Shown here piece after piece: positions 1-9,025 of a stretch of 64,000 nucleotides of DNA. The DNA comes from Ruminococcaceae bacterium UBA1404 (GTDB lineage Bacteria > Bacillota > Clostridia > Oscillospirales > Ruminococcaceae): positions 1 to 64,000 of the forward strand of contig DBQC01000026.1 of NCBI GenBank assembly GCA_002305075.1, written 5' to 3'. The translations under genes and the position numbers were made by a program. The notes beneath the pieces were generated by a model, which did no database searches, was not told the origin of the DNA, and saw only the letters and a program-made list of their open reading frames with translations. Within the stretch, counting starts at the first letter, position 1. Each line of letters opens with the position of its first letter.

Positions 1-1
1 T

Positions 2-481
2 TTTATCACTGCCACTGACAAAAACTGCGGAAGTAAACTGCCGGAAGGGGCAAAGTTCTGCGGCAGCTGCGGCGCAAAGACCGAGCGTGTGCATCTTGCA
101 GGAGTATTCGCCTTGTTTCTGATGACGGCGGTTCTTGGCGGCTGCGGCACTTCGGGCGGAAAAGACGCCGAAGAAGCAACCGAATTAGCGGGCGTGTTCG
201 CCGGCTCTGCCGGTTATCTAAGCTTCTATCCTGACCAGGAGGTTCTGGTCAGCTTATCTGATGATCATGTTTGGCTTCTAAAAGGGAAGGAAAACCATAA
301 GACCTATGGTTATGTCTTTATCCTGGGCAATGAAGAAATCTCTTATGACAAGGCCGAGGCTTTTTAGCTCCATGACGGTAGCGATACCTTCGCAAAGATA
401 AACTGCCGGACAGAAACGGATAAAATCATACTTTTCCCCGGGAATGAAAACGAGGCGGCGTTTGGACGACGCACCGACTGA
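2..481 (+). pseudogene. Zinc-ribbon plus membrane-segment protein, 5'-truncated by window, interrupted by in-frame TAG
   Basis: The frame is open from the window edge, so the true start lies upstream. It encodes a zinc-ribbon-like stretch (CGSKLPEGAKFCGSCGAK, around nt 26-80), then a hydrophobic segment ending in LGGCG that could be a membrane helix or a displaced lipobox, then about 60 residues of soluble domain. A TAG at 365-367 stops it. The same frame continues sensibly for 37 more codons (LHDGSDTFAKINCR...) to a TGA at 479-481, which suggests the stop is a recent point change. The usual first cysteine of the ribbon pair is not visible. The function is unknown; similar ribbon-plus-anchor proteins are common cell-envelope proteins in Firmicutes. 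A downstream reading from GTG at 89 would give a short 92-residue product. Confidence 0.55.
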
Positions 482-526
482 TGCTATCGGAATTATCATC
501 TTCTATATTTACCTAACTTCTCAATA

Positions 527-573
527 AAAGACCGCACCGTTAAGCCGGAAGTGGCTTAACGGTGCGGTCTTTT
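527..573. terminator. Bidirectional intrinsic terminator
   Basis: An inverted repeat of about 20 bp (AAAGACCGCACCGTTAAGCC on the left arm) has a six-base loop and T-runs on both strands. It separates the converging zinc-ribbon gene and the histidine kinase gene. Confidence 0.9.
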
Positions 574-681
574 GCTTTTGCCGTGCTTAAACCAGATAAA
601 AACATGATAGGCTACATAGCCTACACAAAAATGTACAGCGTGGAGTCTAATTTGGCCTTGCTTTTCAGATGGAATATTCTT

Positions 682-1953
682 CTATACCGTGGCCTGAAAC
701 ACAAACCAGCCGTCGCTCACCACAAACTGGAATACACCACCATGCTTTTCCACGATGTGCGCCATGCTCTTTGTACCAAAGCCATGGCCCTGATTTTTTG
801 ATACCGGAAGCCCCTGATGAAACATCGGCTCCGAATGATAGCGGTTGCGAATATCCATGCACAACTTATTGTTTTTGGAATACATACGCAGCCGGATGAT
901 GCGTTTATAGCTGTTCGGTATCTGTTCAGTAGCTTGTACGGCATTTTCCAAAGCGTTTGACAAGAGCGAACAAAGCTCGGTATCGCTAAATAAAAGGGTG
1001 TCGGGCAGTTTTGCGTCGACCGTCAGCAGAATTTGCGATTGCTTTGCTTTTGCGGTGAAGGCTGACAAAATCAGATTTATGGTTTCGTTTTCACAAAAAC
1101 GCAAGGGAGTAATGGCATCGATGTCGGATTGAGCCGTGCGCAGATACTCTTTAATCTCCTCTAGGCGACCACCGGATGCCAGACCCTGCAAAAGAGCCAA
1201 ATGGTGGCGCATATCGTGCCGATAGGATGCGGCATTCTGCTGTAGCTGCTGCAGAGAGGCAAACTCTGTCTGCGCCAGCCGCAGCTGTGCATCCAGCATA
1301 TCCCGTTCCCTTTGTAGGGCTGCTTGTTTTTGCGTTTCGGAGTAGTAAAGAATCACAAACACAAAATAGAACACCGAAATTGTAGACGGCATAAACTGCA
1401 CCGCCCACTTGGTGCCGCGGTAAAGTGTATCGGTGTAAATGGTAGTCATATAATCAAACACATAGTAAAAAAGCGGAACTGCGCCTAACATCAAACAAGA
1501 TTTATAAGATATCTCCATAAGCTCTCGAACCGAGCCAGCCACATATGTTTTCAGGAAATAGTAGCACAGAAATACTGCCGCAATATAAAAAATATGGTCT
1601 GCAAGGCTGCTGTCTAAGGCTTCTCCCGCAAGGAAGCCGAACCAGCGCGGTGCTTGACAGCAAAGATACCCCGAAAGCACACTGACAGCGGATATGAGCC
1701 ACGGGCGTTTATAGTATAGCGAAAATATCACCATAAGCGGCAGGTGGATAATAAGTGGATAAAGCTTGGATGTCAAATCCAAGCCCCACAGCCACCAGCT
1801 GGCGGTTTGAACAAAAAGAAAAACGACACAGAAAACGCCGATTGTTATCCTGTTTTTTCTTGTAGGCTCTATTCCCGCAAAAAGGGCAGACACTGTCATG
1901 CCAAAGACCAGAGAAAACCCAAAACGCAGTAGGCCTATCACCGTTACAATCAT
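682..1953 (-). CDS. GHKL-type sensor histidine kinase (AgrC/VirS-like)
   Basis: This is a membrane sensor kinase of a LytTR-type two-component system. About 200 N-terminal residues form six or so hydrophobic helices. A coiled-coil-like linker follows (ETQKQAALQRERDMLDAQL), then the phosphoacceptor region YRHDMRHH near residue 245, and a GHKL ATPase domain with N-box LLSNALENAVQA and G-box GHGFGTKS. It lies directly downstream of its response regulator with a gap of about 20 bp, so they are probably co-transcribed. I chose ATG at 1953, which has AGGTG six bases upstream; a GTG at 1962 in the same frame has no ribosome site. The signal is not known; relatives sense peptides, but no peptide precursor gene is visible beside it. 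Confidence 0.85.
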   Translation of the reverse strand: MIVTVIGLLRFGFSLVFGMTVSALFAGIEPTRKNRITIGVFCVVFLFVQTASWWLWGLDLTSKLYPLIIHLPLMVIFSLYYKRPWLISAVSVLSGYLCCQAPRWFGFLAGEALDSSLADHIFYIAAVFLCYYFLKTYVAGSVRELMEISYKSCLMLGAVPLFYYVFDYMTTIYTDTLYRGTKWAVQFMPSTISVFYFVFVILYYSETQKQAALQRERDMLDAQLRLAQTEFASLQQLQQNAASYRHDMRHHLALLQGLASGGRLEEIKEYLRTAQSDIDAITPLRFCENETINLILSAFTAKAKQSQILLTVDAKLPDTLLFSDTELCSLLSNALENAVQATEQIPNSYKRIIRLRMYSKNNKLCMDIRNRYHSEPMFHQGLPVSKNQGHGFGTKSMAHIVEKHGGVFQFVVSDGWFVFQATV

Positions 1954-1974
1954 GTAAAGCACCTGCCAATTAAA

Positions 1975-2706
1975 TTATGTCTCGTCCATCTGATAGGTTA
2001 GATACTGCCGCTTGATTTCTTTGGTTTTTCCTTGGGCAATAGGAATAGATGAGAGGGTCTGCAAGATGATCTGATGACTTTGAATGGTATCCACATACTG
2101 CATATTCACAAGATAAGAGCGGTGGGGCTTCATAAAGCACCCGTATTTCAGAAGCGTATTGCAGACAGTGTCAAAAGACTCTTTGCATTCAACAAGCTTG
2201 CCCGAGCTCAGATGATACAGCACATTCCGACCAATCACCTCGGCAAAAACCACATTAGAAATGAGGATTTTTTGAATCCCCTGCGTGCTTTTTACAATGA
2301 GGGCATCCTCATCTTTTTTTGCTTTGATCTGCTCTAATAGGTCATCAAAGGCAGTAAACAGCTTTTCTTTTGAGATTGGCTTTAGAACATAATTAACAGC
2401 TTTTACCGAATAACTCTCGAGGGCAAACTCGGAAGACGATGTAAAGAATAGAATCGGCGCAGTTTTATCAAAATTGCGGATCTCTTTTGCCACATCAATG
2501 CCCGTATAACCCGGCATAATGATGTCCAGGCAGTATATGTCAAATCGCCGTCCTCGTTCCAGGTCCGAAACCAGTTCAAATCCGTTTAAAAATGCGGCGT
2601 AGTCGCAGTGTATATTTCTTGATGTTCTATATAAATTGACGAGCTGTGCCATATTGGACAGCTCGTCAATACTGTCATCACAGACCGCAATCTGCAACAT
2701 GGGCAT
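1975..2706 (-). CDS. LytTR-family response regulator
   Basis: This 243-residue DNA-binding regulator is paired with the kinase immediately downstream. The N-terminal receiver domain has acidic residues CDDS near the start, the phosphoacceptor aspartate in CLDIIMPG, and the switch lysine in VLKPISKEK. The C-terminal LytTR domain covers roughly residues 140-240, with the typical KPHRSYLVN segment. The ATG at 2706 is preceded by GGAG at good spacing. The regulated genes cannot be told from sequence; the neighbouring LemA and SLH surface genes on the other strand are candidates by position only. Confidence 0.9.
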   Translation of the reverse strand: MPMLQIAVCDDSIDELSNMAQLVNLYRTSRNIHCDYAAFLNGFELVSDLERGRRFDIYCLDIIMPGYTGIDVAKEIRNFDKTAPILFFTSSSEFALESYSVKAVNYVLKPISKEKLFTAFDDLLEQIKAKKDEDALIVKSTQGIQKILISNVVFAEVIGRNVLYHLSSGKLVECKESFDTVCNTLLKYGCFMKPHRSYLVNMQYVDTIQSHQIILQTLSSIPIAQGKTKEIKRQYLTYQMDET

Positions 2707-2838
2707 TTCTCCATTGCTTTTTATTCGACTTTCAGGCTCAGTTTACCATAAAATTCGGCGTTCGACACCATGATTTGTGCTAAAAAAATTGTGTTTCATG
2801 CATCGTACGGTTATAGAGCCTGATTTTTGATAAATTAA

Positions 2839-3003
2839 GCGCAGGGCATAAGGTTATACAGTGAGCTTGCCTTTGCCTATGAGACGCTTGTTTGCGTAGG
2901 GGAGGAGACAACCGAGAGAATCCGCTATATTACCTCATTCATTTCTAACAACGCCCTTAAAGCGAATCATACTCTGACAATGTTAGGTAACCTGAAAATA
3001 TAG
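2839..3003 (+). pseudogene. Possible gene remnant, 55 codons
   Basis: The stretch between the response regulator and the LemA gene holds an open frame after a TAA at 2836. It reads like protein (LAFAYETLVCVGEETTERIR, then FISNNALKANHTL) and ends at TAG 3001-3003. It has no start codon with a ribosome site, so it is either the tail of a deleted gene or chance. The remainder of 2707-2838 shows no gene and probably carries the divergent promoters. Confidence 0.25.
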
Positions 3004-3017
3004 AGGGGCACTTTGTC

Positions 3018-3572
3018 ATGCTGTCTACTTACATAGCCATCACCATTATTGTTGTATCCTTTGTTTTATGGACTATCTCCACCTACCAGAGACTGGTTAT
3101 GCTCGACGAAAATATCGGCAGCGCCATGAGCCAGATCGGGGTACAGGTGTCCAGCCGCTTTGATGCGCTTATAACCATTTTGAATTTGACAAAGGCGTAT
3201 GCCATGTGTGAAAGCGAAATGATGATCGATACAATCAAATCAAGCAGAAGCGCTATTTCGGCAAAATCCATCCCCGATGATGTGCTGGGTCAGGAACGGG
3301 TTATTTCCGAAGCTATAGAAATAATTGACCTGATAATCAAGCAACATCCTGAGCTAAAGACAAACCAAACCTATATCAAAACCATGGGTGTGGTGCAGAC
3401 ATTTGATAATATGATGCGAACCAGCCGCCTGATTTACAACGACAGTGTGTCCAAGCTAAACCGCGAAATCAGAATGTTCCCGGTTTCCATGGTTGCTGGG
3501 ATTTTGGGATTTCGCCAAAGGGACCATCTGGAGGAACAGGCAAGCAAGGAGGATATATCCGACATGAAGTGA
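3018..3572 (+). CDS. lemA: LemA family protein
   Basis: This 184-residue protein has one N-terminal membrane helix (residues 3-22), then helical LemA-type sequence (STYQRLVMLDENIGSAMSQIGVQ) predicted to form a helical bundle outside or at the membrane. The length matches the family. The ATG is preceded by GAGGGG. LemA function is poorly defined; it is a membrane-associated protein often encoded with metallopeptidases or surface proteins. Here only about 60 bp separate it from the SLH-domain gene, so the two may share a transcript. Confidence 0.85.
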   Translation: MLSTYIAITIIVVSFVLWTISTYQRLVMLDENIGSAMSQIGVQVSSRFDALITILNLTKAYAMCESEMMIDTIKSSRSAISAKSIPDDVLGQERVISEAIEIIDLIIKQHPELKTNQTYIKTMGVVQTFDNMMRTSRLIYNDSVSKLNREIRMFPVSMVAGILGFRQRDHLEEQASKEDISDMK

Positions 3573-3634
3573 AAGGCAAAAGCTTCGAATTAAAAATACA
3601 TAAAAAATGAAGGGGGAACAAGCTGTATGAAAAA

Positions 3635-6600
3635 ATGCTAAGTATGCTTTTTGCGCTGTGCGTCATTGCGACCATGCTGCCGGTTTTCGCCTATGCAGAC
3701 ACAGCCACCAAAGTTTATCTAGGCGATGTGGAGCTGGACTGTACGGAGGGAGCCGTTTACGCTATTACCGATGATACCTTTACAGCGATAACCGAAGGTG
3801 CCACGGAAGAAAACTACAACATCAAGTTTGAAGATGGTACACTAACCCTGCGAGATGCCCATCTTAGCTACTCAGCCGGCAACAACAGAGCGACAATTCA
3901 TACCAGCCATGACCTCACCATCATGGCGGAGGGCAGCAACACGGTTAACAGAATAGCGGGTTGGGCAATTGGCATTTATGGAAACTCGCTCACCCTTGGA
4001 GGAAACGGAACGCTGACCGTTACCTCTGATAAATATGTCGGATTGTTTGCCACCAAAACCATCACCGTCGAGGGCGGTATTACCCTCACCGCCGAGGGCG
4101 GTGGGACAAGTGGCCAAATCGGCGGCCCCGGCTTGTACGCAACAGATGCTATTGTCATTAAAGATGAGGCAACGGTCTGCGCAGCGGGTGGCACCTCGGG
4201 TATCGATAATGGCTCGAAAGTGGGCAGTGCCGGAGTCTGGGGCGTTACATCTGTAATCATTGAGGGGAACGCCTGGGTTACCGCCGTAGGCGGCGATGCG
4301 ACGGCCGCAGGCTATAGTGCCGGTATCCTAAGCGGTTTTGAATATTCTACTGGTACTGTCACCATCCGGGACCAGGCAACGGTGGTTGCCACCGGTGGCA
4401 AAAGCGGCGGCTCCCGCAGCAGCTACGGCCTGTACGCCTCTGATGGTAGCAACCCCGGCTCCGGTACCATCAACATCTTAGGTGGCAGTATAACGGTACA
4501 ATCGGGCGATGCTTACCAAAAATACGCCTTCAATAAAGCTCCTAACTTTGACGGGTACACAAGTTATAAATGGCGCACTTCTCAGGAGGACGATTTTAGC
4601 ACTGAGCCTTACATGTGGTCGGCAGACCAAACCTATGTGGAAATCGCAAGCGATTTTGTTGCGGTTGAAAGCATTGAACTAACCAGCTCCGGCACGGTTA
4701 CAGTCAATACCGACCTCATACTCACGGGATCGGTTACACCTTCAAGCGCCACAAACACAACCATTGATTGGTCGATAGAGGATGCCGGCGCAACGGACGC
4801 TACCATCACCGACGGTGTTTTCCGGGCAACATCGGTGGGCACTGCTAAAGTAAAAGCAACCATCATAAACGGCATGGGAACCGAAGAAGCTTACGAAGAT
4901 TACATAGAAATCTTCGACATTACCGTGACCGAGGCGCCTGTTGTAACCCACACCATCACCGCAACAGCCGGTGAGGGGGGCAGCATTTCTCCAAGCGGCA
5001 GTGTGACTGTGGAGCACAACCAATCCAAACGCTTCGACATTATGCCAAACAGCTCCTATTCCATTGACGATGTGATAGTGGACGGTGTAAGCCAAGGCAA
5101 AATATCAAGCTATACCTTTGATGCCGTAACGGACGACCACACCATTGCCGCAACCTTCAGCTACAACGGCAGCAGCAGCTCCTCCGATGACGACAGTTCC
5201 TCAGATGACGATAGCGGCTCTACTCTACCTACAAACCCGGCACCCGACAAACCCAGTGCGCCCGCAAGGGGAGAGGCTCGGGTTTCCGGTATATCCGATG
5301 ACAATGGCAACATCACCGTGAATATCACCGATAAAGCGATAACCGATGCGTTTGACAAAGCGCTTGCCCAAGCAAAGAAAAGCGGCAATACGCAAAATGG
5401 CATCACGGTGGTTCTCCGTGCGGATACCGGCAGTTCGACCTGCGCCGGTGTTGCGATCAATCTGCCAAAAACCGTACTGGACGCCATCGCTGATAAGAGA
5501 ATCGTCAGCACCGTTGTGGTGGTGGATAACCCCCAAATCAGCCTAGGTGTAGATTTGGCCGCCATACAGGAAATAAGCAGGCAGGCAAAATCGGATGTCC
5601 GCATCACCCTCACCCGCACAGACAGCGGCGCACTGACAGGGTATGCCCAAAAAGTCGTCGGTAGCCGCCCGGTGTTCGACCTCAAGGTGAGCTACGACGG
5701 CGAGAAACAGGTTAAGTACTTTGGCACGGGCAGCATATCGATCACCATCCCCTATATCCTCGGCGCAAATGAAAACGCCGGCAATGTGCAGGCTGTCTAT
5801 GTAGACAGTCAAGGAAAGGTGCGTTGGCTGCAAAATTCGGTCTATGACAGCGTAGAAAAGGTGCTGCGCTTAGCCACCCGTCAGGCTACCATCTACGGCA
5901 TGGGATACCATGCACAGAGCGCTGTATTTGCGGACACCGCTCATCACTGGGCCAAAGAAGATCTTGCGTTTGCATCAAGCCGCGGATGGCTGGGCGGTAC
6001 ATCTGCTACCTCCTTTGACCCGGACACTGCCATGACTAAGAGGATGCTCGTCACCGCACTGGGGCGGCTAGCCAATGCCGATGTGAGCGGCTATACAAAG
6101 AGCAGCTTTATCGATGTAAAAAGCGACGCTTATGATATGAGCTACATCGAGTGGGCAAGCAAAAACGGTATTGCAAGCGGTATCGGCAATGGTATGTTTG
6201 CTCCCGATCAGCCCGTTACCCGCGAGCAGATGGCGGTTATCCTGCAGAACTACGCCAAGGCCATCGGCTTTGCGCTGCCGAAGGTTTATGAAGAAAATAC
6301 CTTTGCAGACAGTACCAAAATCAGCGCCTACGCCAAAGATGCGGTCACACAGCTGCAGATGGCGGGTATTCTTAGAGCCAAGGAGGACAATCTGTTTGAT
6401 CCGCAAGGTGCAGCCACCCGCGCCGAGGTAGCAGCAGTTTTGCGCCGCTTTGTGGTATTGACCATTTCCGGCGATGCGTTGCAGGGCTGGACGATGAATG
6501 ACTCGGGCCGGTGGATGTACTACGAAAACGGCAAGCCCGCCACAGGAAAAAAGAACATCGGCGGCACAACCTATACCTTCGATCAGTACGGCGTGACAAC

Positions 6601-6778
6601 CTATGTTCCCAACAGTTTACAGCGCACCACCTATACCGTACAAAAGGGCGATAGCTTTTGGCGTATTGCCCATAAATTGGGCTGCGCCATGAGCGATTTG
6701 GAACGGCTCAACGGCAAAAGTAGATACGCCCTGATCCATCCGGGAGATGTGCTCTGGGTGCCAGAGAAATCAGTGTAA
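3635..6778 (+). CDS. Large secreted SLH- and LysM-domain surface protein
   Basis: This is an exported wall-bound protein of about 1047 residues. A signal peptide (MLFALCVIATMLPVFAYA) is followed by repeated beta-strand rungs such as ITVEGGITLTAEGG and VTIRDQATVVATGG (about residues 60-300). Then come a Big-like domain (340-430), a repeat domain starting HTITATAGEGG (438-505), a Ser/Asp-rich linker (509-528), and a beta domain. Three SLH repeats (about 763-942), a wall-binding-like repeat (WMYYENGKPATGKK) and a C-terminal LysM (998-1045) complete it. SLH and LysM would anchor it to secondary wall polymer and peptidoglycan. The start is odd: the best ribosome site (GGGGGAA at 3612) fits ATG at 3627, which reads MKKC and stops. 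With one more A in the run 3630-3635 it would read MKKMLSMLF. As written, ATG 3635 must be used. Confidence 0.85.
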   Translation: MLSMLFALCVIATMLPVFAYADTATKVYLGDVELDCTEGAVYAITDDTFTAITEGATEENYNIKFEDGTLTLRDAHLSYSAGNNRATIHTSHDLTIMAEGSNTVNRIAGWAIGIYGNSLTLGGNGTLTVTSDKYVGLFATKTITVEGGITLTAEGGGTSGQIGGPGLYATDAIVIKDEATVCAAGGTSGIDNGSKVGSAGVWGVTSVIIEGNAWVTAVGGDATAAGYSAGILSGFEYSTGTVTIRDQATVVATGGKSGGSRSSYGLYASDGSNPGSGTINILGGSITVQSGDAYQKYAFNKAPNFDGYTSYKWRTSQEDDFSTEPYMWSADQTYVEIASDFVAVESIELTSSGTVTVNTDLILTGSVTPSSATNTTIDWSIEDAGATDATITDGVFRATSVGTAKVKATIINGMGTEEAYEDYIEIFDITVTEAPVVTHTITATAGEGGSISPSGSVTVEHNQSKRFDIMPNSSYSIDDVIVDGVSQGKISSYTFDAVTDDHTIAATFSYNGSSSSSDDDSSSDDDSGSTLPTNPAPDKPSAPARGEARVSGISDDNGNITVNITDKAITDAFDKALAQAKKSGNTQNGITVVLRADTGSSTCAGVAINLPKTVLDAIADKRIVSTVVVVDNPQISLGVDLAAIQEISRQAKSDVRITLTRTDSGALTGYAQKVVGSRPVFDLKVSYDGEKQVKYFGTGSISITIPYILGANENAGNVQAVYVDSQGKVRWLQNSVYDSVEKVLRLATRQATIYGMGYHAQSAVFADTAHHWAKEDLAFASSRGWLGGTSATSFDPDTAMTKRMLVTALGRLANADVSGYTKSSFIDVKSDAYDMSYIEWASKNGIASGIGNGMFAPDQPVTREQMAVILQNYAKAIGFALPKVYEENTFADSTKISAYAKDAVTQLQMAGILRAKEDNLFDPQGAATRAEVAAVLRRFVVLTISGDALQGWTMNDSGRWMYYENGKPATGKKNIGGTTYTFDQYGVTTYVPNSLQRTTYTVQKGDSFWRIAHKLGCAMSDLERLNGKSRYALIHPGDVLWVPEKSV

Positions 6779-6789
6779 AATGAGCAAAA

Positions 6790-6873
6790 AAGCAACGGGC
6801 GAGTCCGGCTAAAGCCGGGATACAAAGCCGAGCTTCTAAGGCGCTTCAGTGCGCGAGGATAATTCGGCTACCG
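6790..6873 (+). ncRNA. Cyclic-di-GMP-I riboswitch (GEMM-I aptamer)
   Basis: The RNA would carry the recognisable GEMM-I elements in order: a GGGCGAGTCC strand (diverged from the usual GGCAAACC), the P2 hairpin CCGGC-TAAA-GCCGG, the joining segment GGATACAAAGCC (family form GGACGCAAAGCC), the CTAAGG segment, a variable P3 hairpin arm GCGC...GCGC, and the closing GAGGATAATTCGGCTACCG. A strong terminator starts at its last bases, so this is a transcriptional switch. It begins 12 bases after the SLH gene stop and precedes the GGDEF-EAL gene at 7190. No covariance model could be run, but the match across all core segments is good. Confidence 0.85.
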
Positions 6874-6916
6874 AAAGCCGCGAAGCCTGCCATAAAGGCA
6901 GGCTTCGCGGCTTTTT
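6874..6916 (+). terminator. Terminator, likely expression platform of the riboswitch
   Basis: The stem pairs AAAGCCGCGAAGCCTGCC with GGCAGGCTTCGCGGCTTT around an ATAAA loop, followed by five T. Its left arm starts immediately after the conserved 3' end of the aptamer, so ligand binding can plausibly favour or block it. It would also end transcripts from the SLH gene. Confidence 0.9.
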
Positions 6917-6964
6917 ATGAACTTTTCGTATCAGGTCACACTTTAGCTACACAAAAAAATGCGG

Positions 6965-7021
6965 TATAATCATGTCGATTAAAATAGAACCCTATCAACC
7001 GAAGGGGGATTATGGTATAAT
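6965..7021 (+). promoter_or_regulatory. Two candidate -10 boxes upstream of the REC-EAL gene
   Basis: Perfect TATAAT hexamers occur at 6965-6970 and 7016-7021, both downstream of the riboswitch terminator; their -35 regions are weak. A start here would give a 150-200 base untranslated leader independent of the riboswitch. Bases 7022-7189 hold no gene. They contain a GGGCG...CGCCC inverted pair (about 7068-7101) with an inner TGCTG/CAGCA stem that could fold. Confidence 0.4.
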
Positions 7022-7189
7022 TGTTTTAAAATACAAAAGACATTATTCCATATTACCGCTTAATTAGGGCGCATGCTGCTAACACAGCAACAAATCGCCC
7101 ATGTTTATCTTGAAGTTAGGCGACGGTATGTCTTGCAGCCACTTTAGGCGTAACCGAAATTGGGTGTGAGCTAAGAAGGAGGATTCACA

Positions 7190-9025
7190 ATGCAAATGAA
7201 GGTTTTGGTTGTTGATGACTCGGCATCGGACAGGCTACTCATCAAGAAAATGCTAAGCGGGCATTGTGTATTGACTGCTTGCGATGGCATGGAAGCTATG
7301 CGCATACTTGAAGCGCACGACGGGATTGACTTGCTCATACTTGATTTACATATGCCTAATATGGATGGGTTTAAGGTTCTTGAGTCTCTTAAAGGCAACG
7401 AGCGGTACAATAAGCTGATTACCATCATTTTGGCTGAAGCGCTGGACGATGAAATCAATGGCTTAAAGCTTGGGGCTGCAGACTATATCCGCAAACCCAT
7501 TCGTGTAGATTTGTTAAAGGCAAGAATCGATGTTCATATTGCGTTATTATGTGCGCAACACGCATATAAACATCAACGGGATGAACAGACGCTTATATTT
7601 GACATGATTTTTGAACAAGCCCCTATCGGCATTGCAATTACGCGTAGACGGGGCCCCGAACGGGCCGATAGAGATGTTATAAGAGTTAACTCGGAGTATG
7701 AGAAAATCACAGGCAGAACAAAAGACGAACTCATGCGTTTAGGATGGGAAGAAATTACACATCCCGACGACATGGAAGAAGACAAGAAAAATTATAGAAA
7801 GCTTGTGTCCGGCGAAATTCAGATTTATACAATGGATAAGCGGTATATCAAACCGGATGGCTCGGTGGTTTGGGTCCATATGATTGTTGCGCCCCTTATT
7901 TTGTCAGATGATCAGCCGTACGGCCATATCACCCTGGTTCAAGATATCACCGAACGCAAGACAATAGAAAAAGCACTCGCCGAGAGTGAGCGCAGTAAGT
8001 CTGTTTTTCTTTCTCACCTACCGGGATTGGCATACAGGTGCAATAACGATGAAGAGTGGACAATGCAGTATGTTTCCGCTGGCTGCTTTAATCTAACGGG
8101 CTATCATCCGGAGGCTCTGCTGTACAACCGAGACCTATCCTATAATGATATCATTGTGCCAGAATACCGCGAAGCCTTAATCCGTGAATGGGCTAGGACC
8201 CTTCCAATTAGGCAGCCGTTTAAACATGAATATGAGATTATGACGGCCACCGGCGAGAGAAAATGGGTTTTGGAGATGGGACAAGGCATATACGATGACG
8301 ATGGCGAAGTAGAATCTCTCGAGGGAATTGTCATTGATATTTCGGACCGCAAGGCTGTTGAAAACACCCTGAAATATAATAGTGAGCACGATAAATGGAC
8401 CGGGCTCTATAACCGGGACTACTTGGTGGCGCTGCTTGAAAAGGATATCCGGCTCAAGAGAGGGATAAAAAAAGCCCTCATTGGTATTAACCTCAGCATG
8501 GTTCAGCTGTTAGCGATCAATTATGGGTACCAATATACGCAGAATCTGATGAAAAAAGTAGCCGAGGCCCTTAGTCTGCATTGTACCGAACATCGTCTTT
8601 TGTTCCATGCGCGCGAGAACCGCTTTGTGTTCTATCTTCTTGACTACAAAGACAAAAACGAGCTTGTGGATTTTAGCCGTGCTATTATTAGCACCCTGGA
8701 ATCTCTACTTATAACTGAAAGAATAGGCGGCGGGATTGGAATCCTCGAAATTGAACCGAGCCAAGATGAAGTCGATATTAACATACTTCTAAGAAGGCTT
8801 CTCATTGCTTCAGAAAGAACACTGAGCGTGTTTGGAAGGGACTTTCAGATTTATTTTTACAACCAAGAGCTGGAAGCCCTGGTTAACCGCGAAAGAGATA
8901 TCGTGGAAGCGCTCAATATGATTGCGGCAGGCGATGACACCAATAACGCATTATTTTTACAGTACCAGCCGCTCATGACTTACAAACGGGTTCCATATGC
9001 GGCTTTGAGGCGCTGGCCAGATTAA
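7190..9025 (+). pseudogene. REC-PAS-PAS-GGDEF portion of a c-di-GMP phosphodiesterase (frameshifted)
   Basis: This is the first 611 codons of a composite signalling protein. It has a receiver domain (VVDDSASDR, phosphoacceptor in LILDLHMPNMDGF, lysine in IRKP), two PAS domains (about residues 140-265 and 270-390), then a GGDEF domain. The GGDEF site is degenerate (HARENRF where GGDEF is expected), so cyclase activity is unlikely. The frame enters the EAL domain (QYQPLMT) and then runs off into a short wrong-frame tail (YKRVPYAALRRWPD). The ATG at 7190 follows AAGGAGGA. The c-di-GMP riboswitch upstream suggests a feedback loop, if the promoter lies before it. With the frameshift uncorrected the product would lack phosphodiesterase activity. 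Confidence 0.8.

Noticed and set aside
2839..3003. The 55-codon frame as a functional gene
   Set aside because: There is no start codon with a ribosome site; it is kept only as a possible remnant.
7022..7189. A second riboswitch in the leader of the REC-EAL gene
   Set aside because: Short stems are present, but no conserved core of a known riboswitch class could be recognised.
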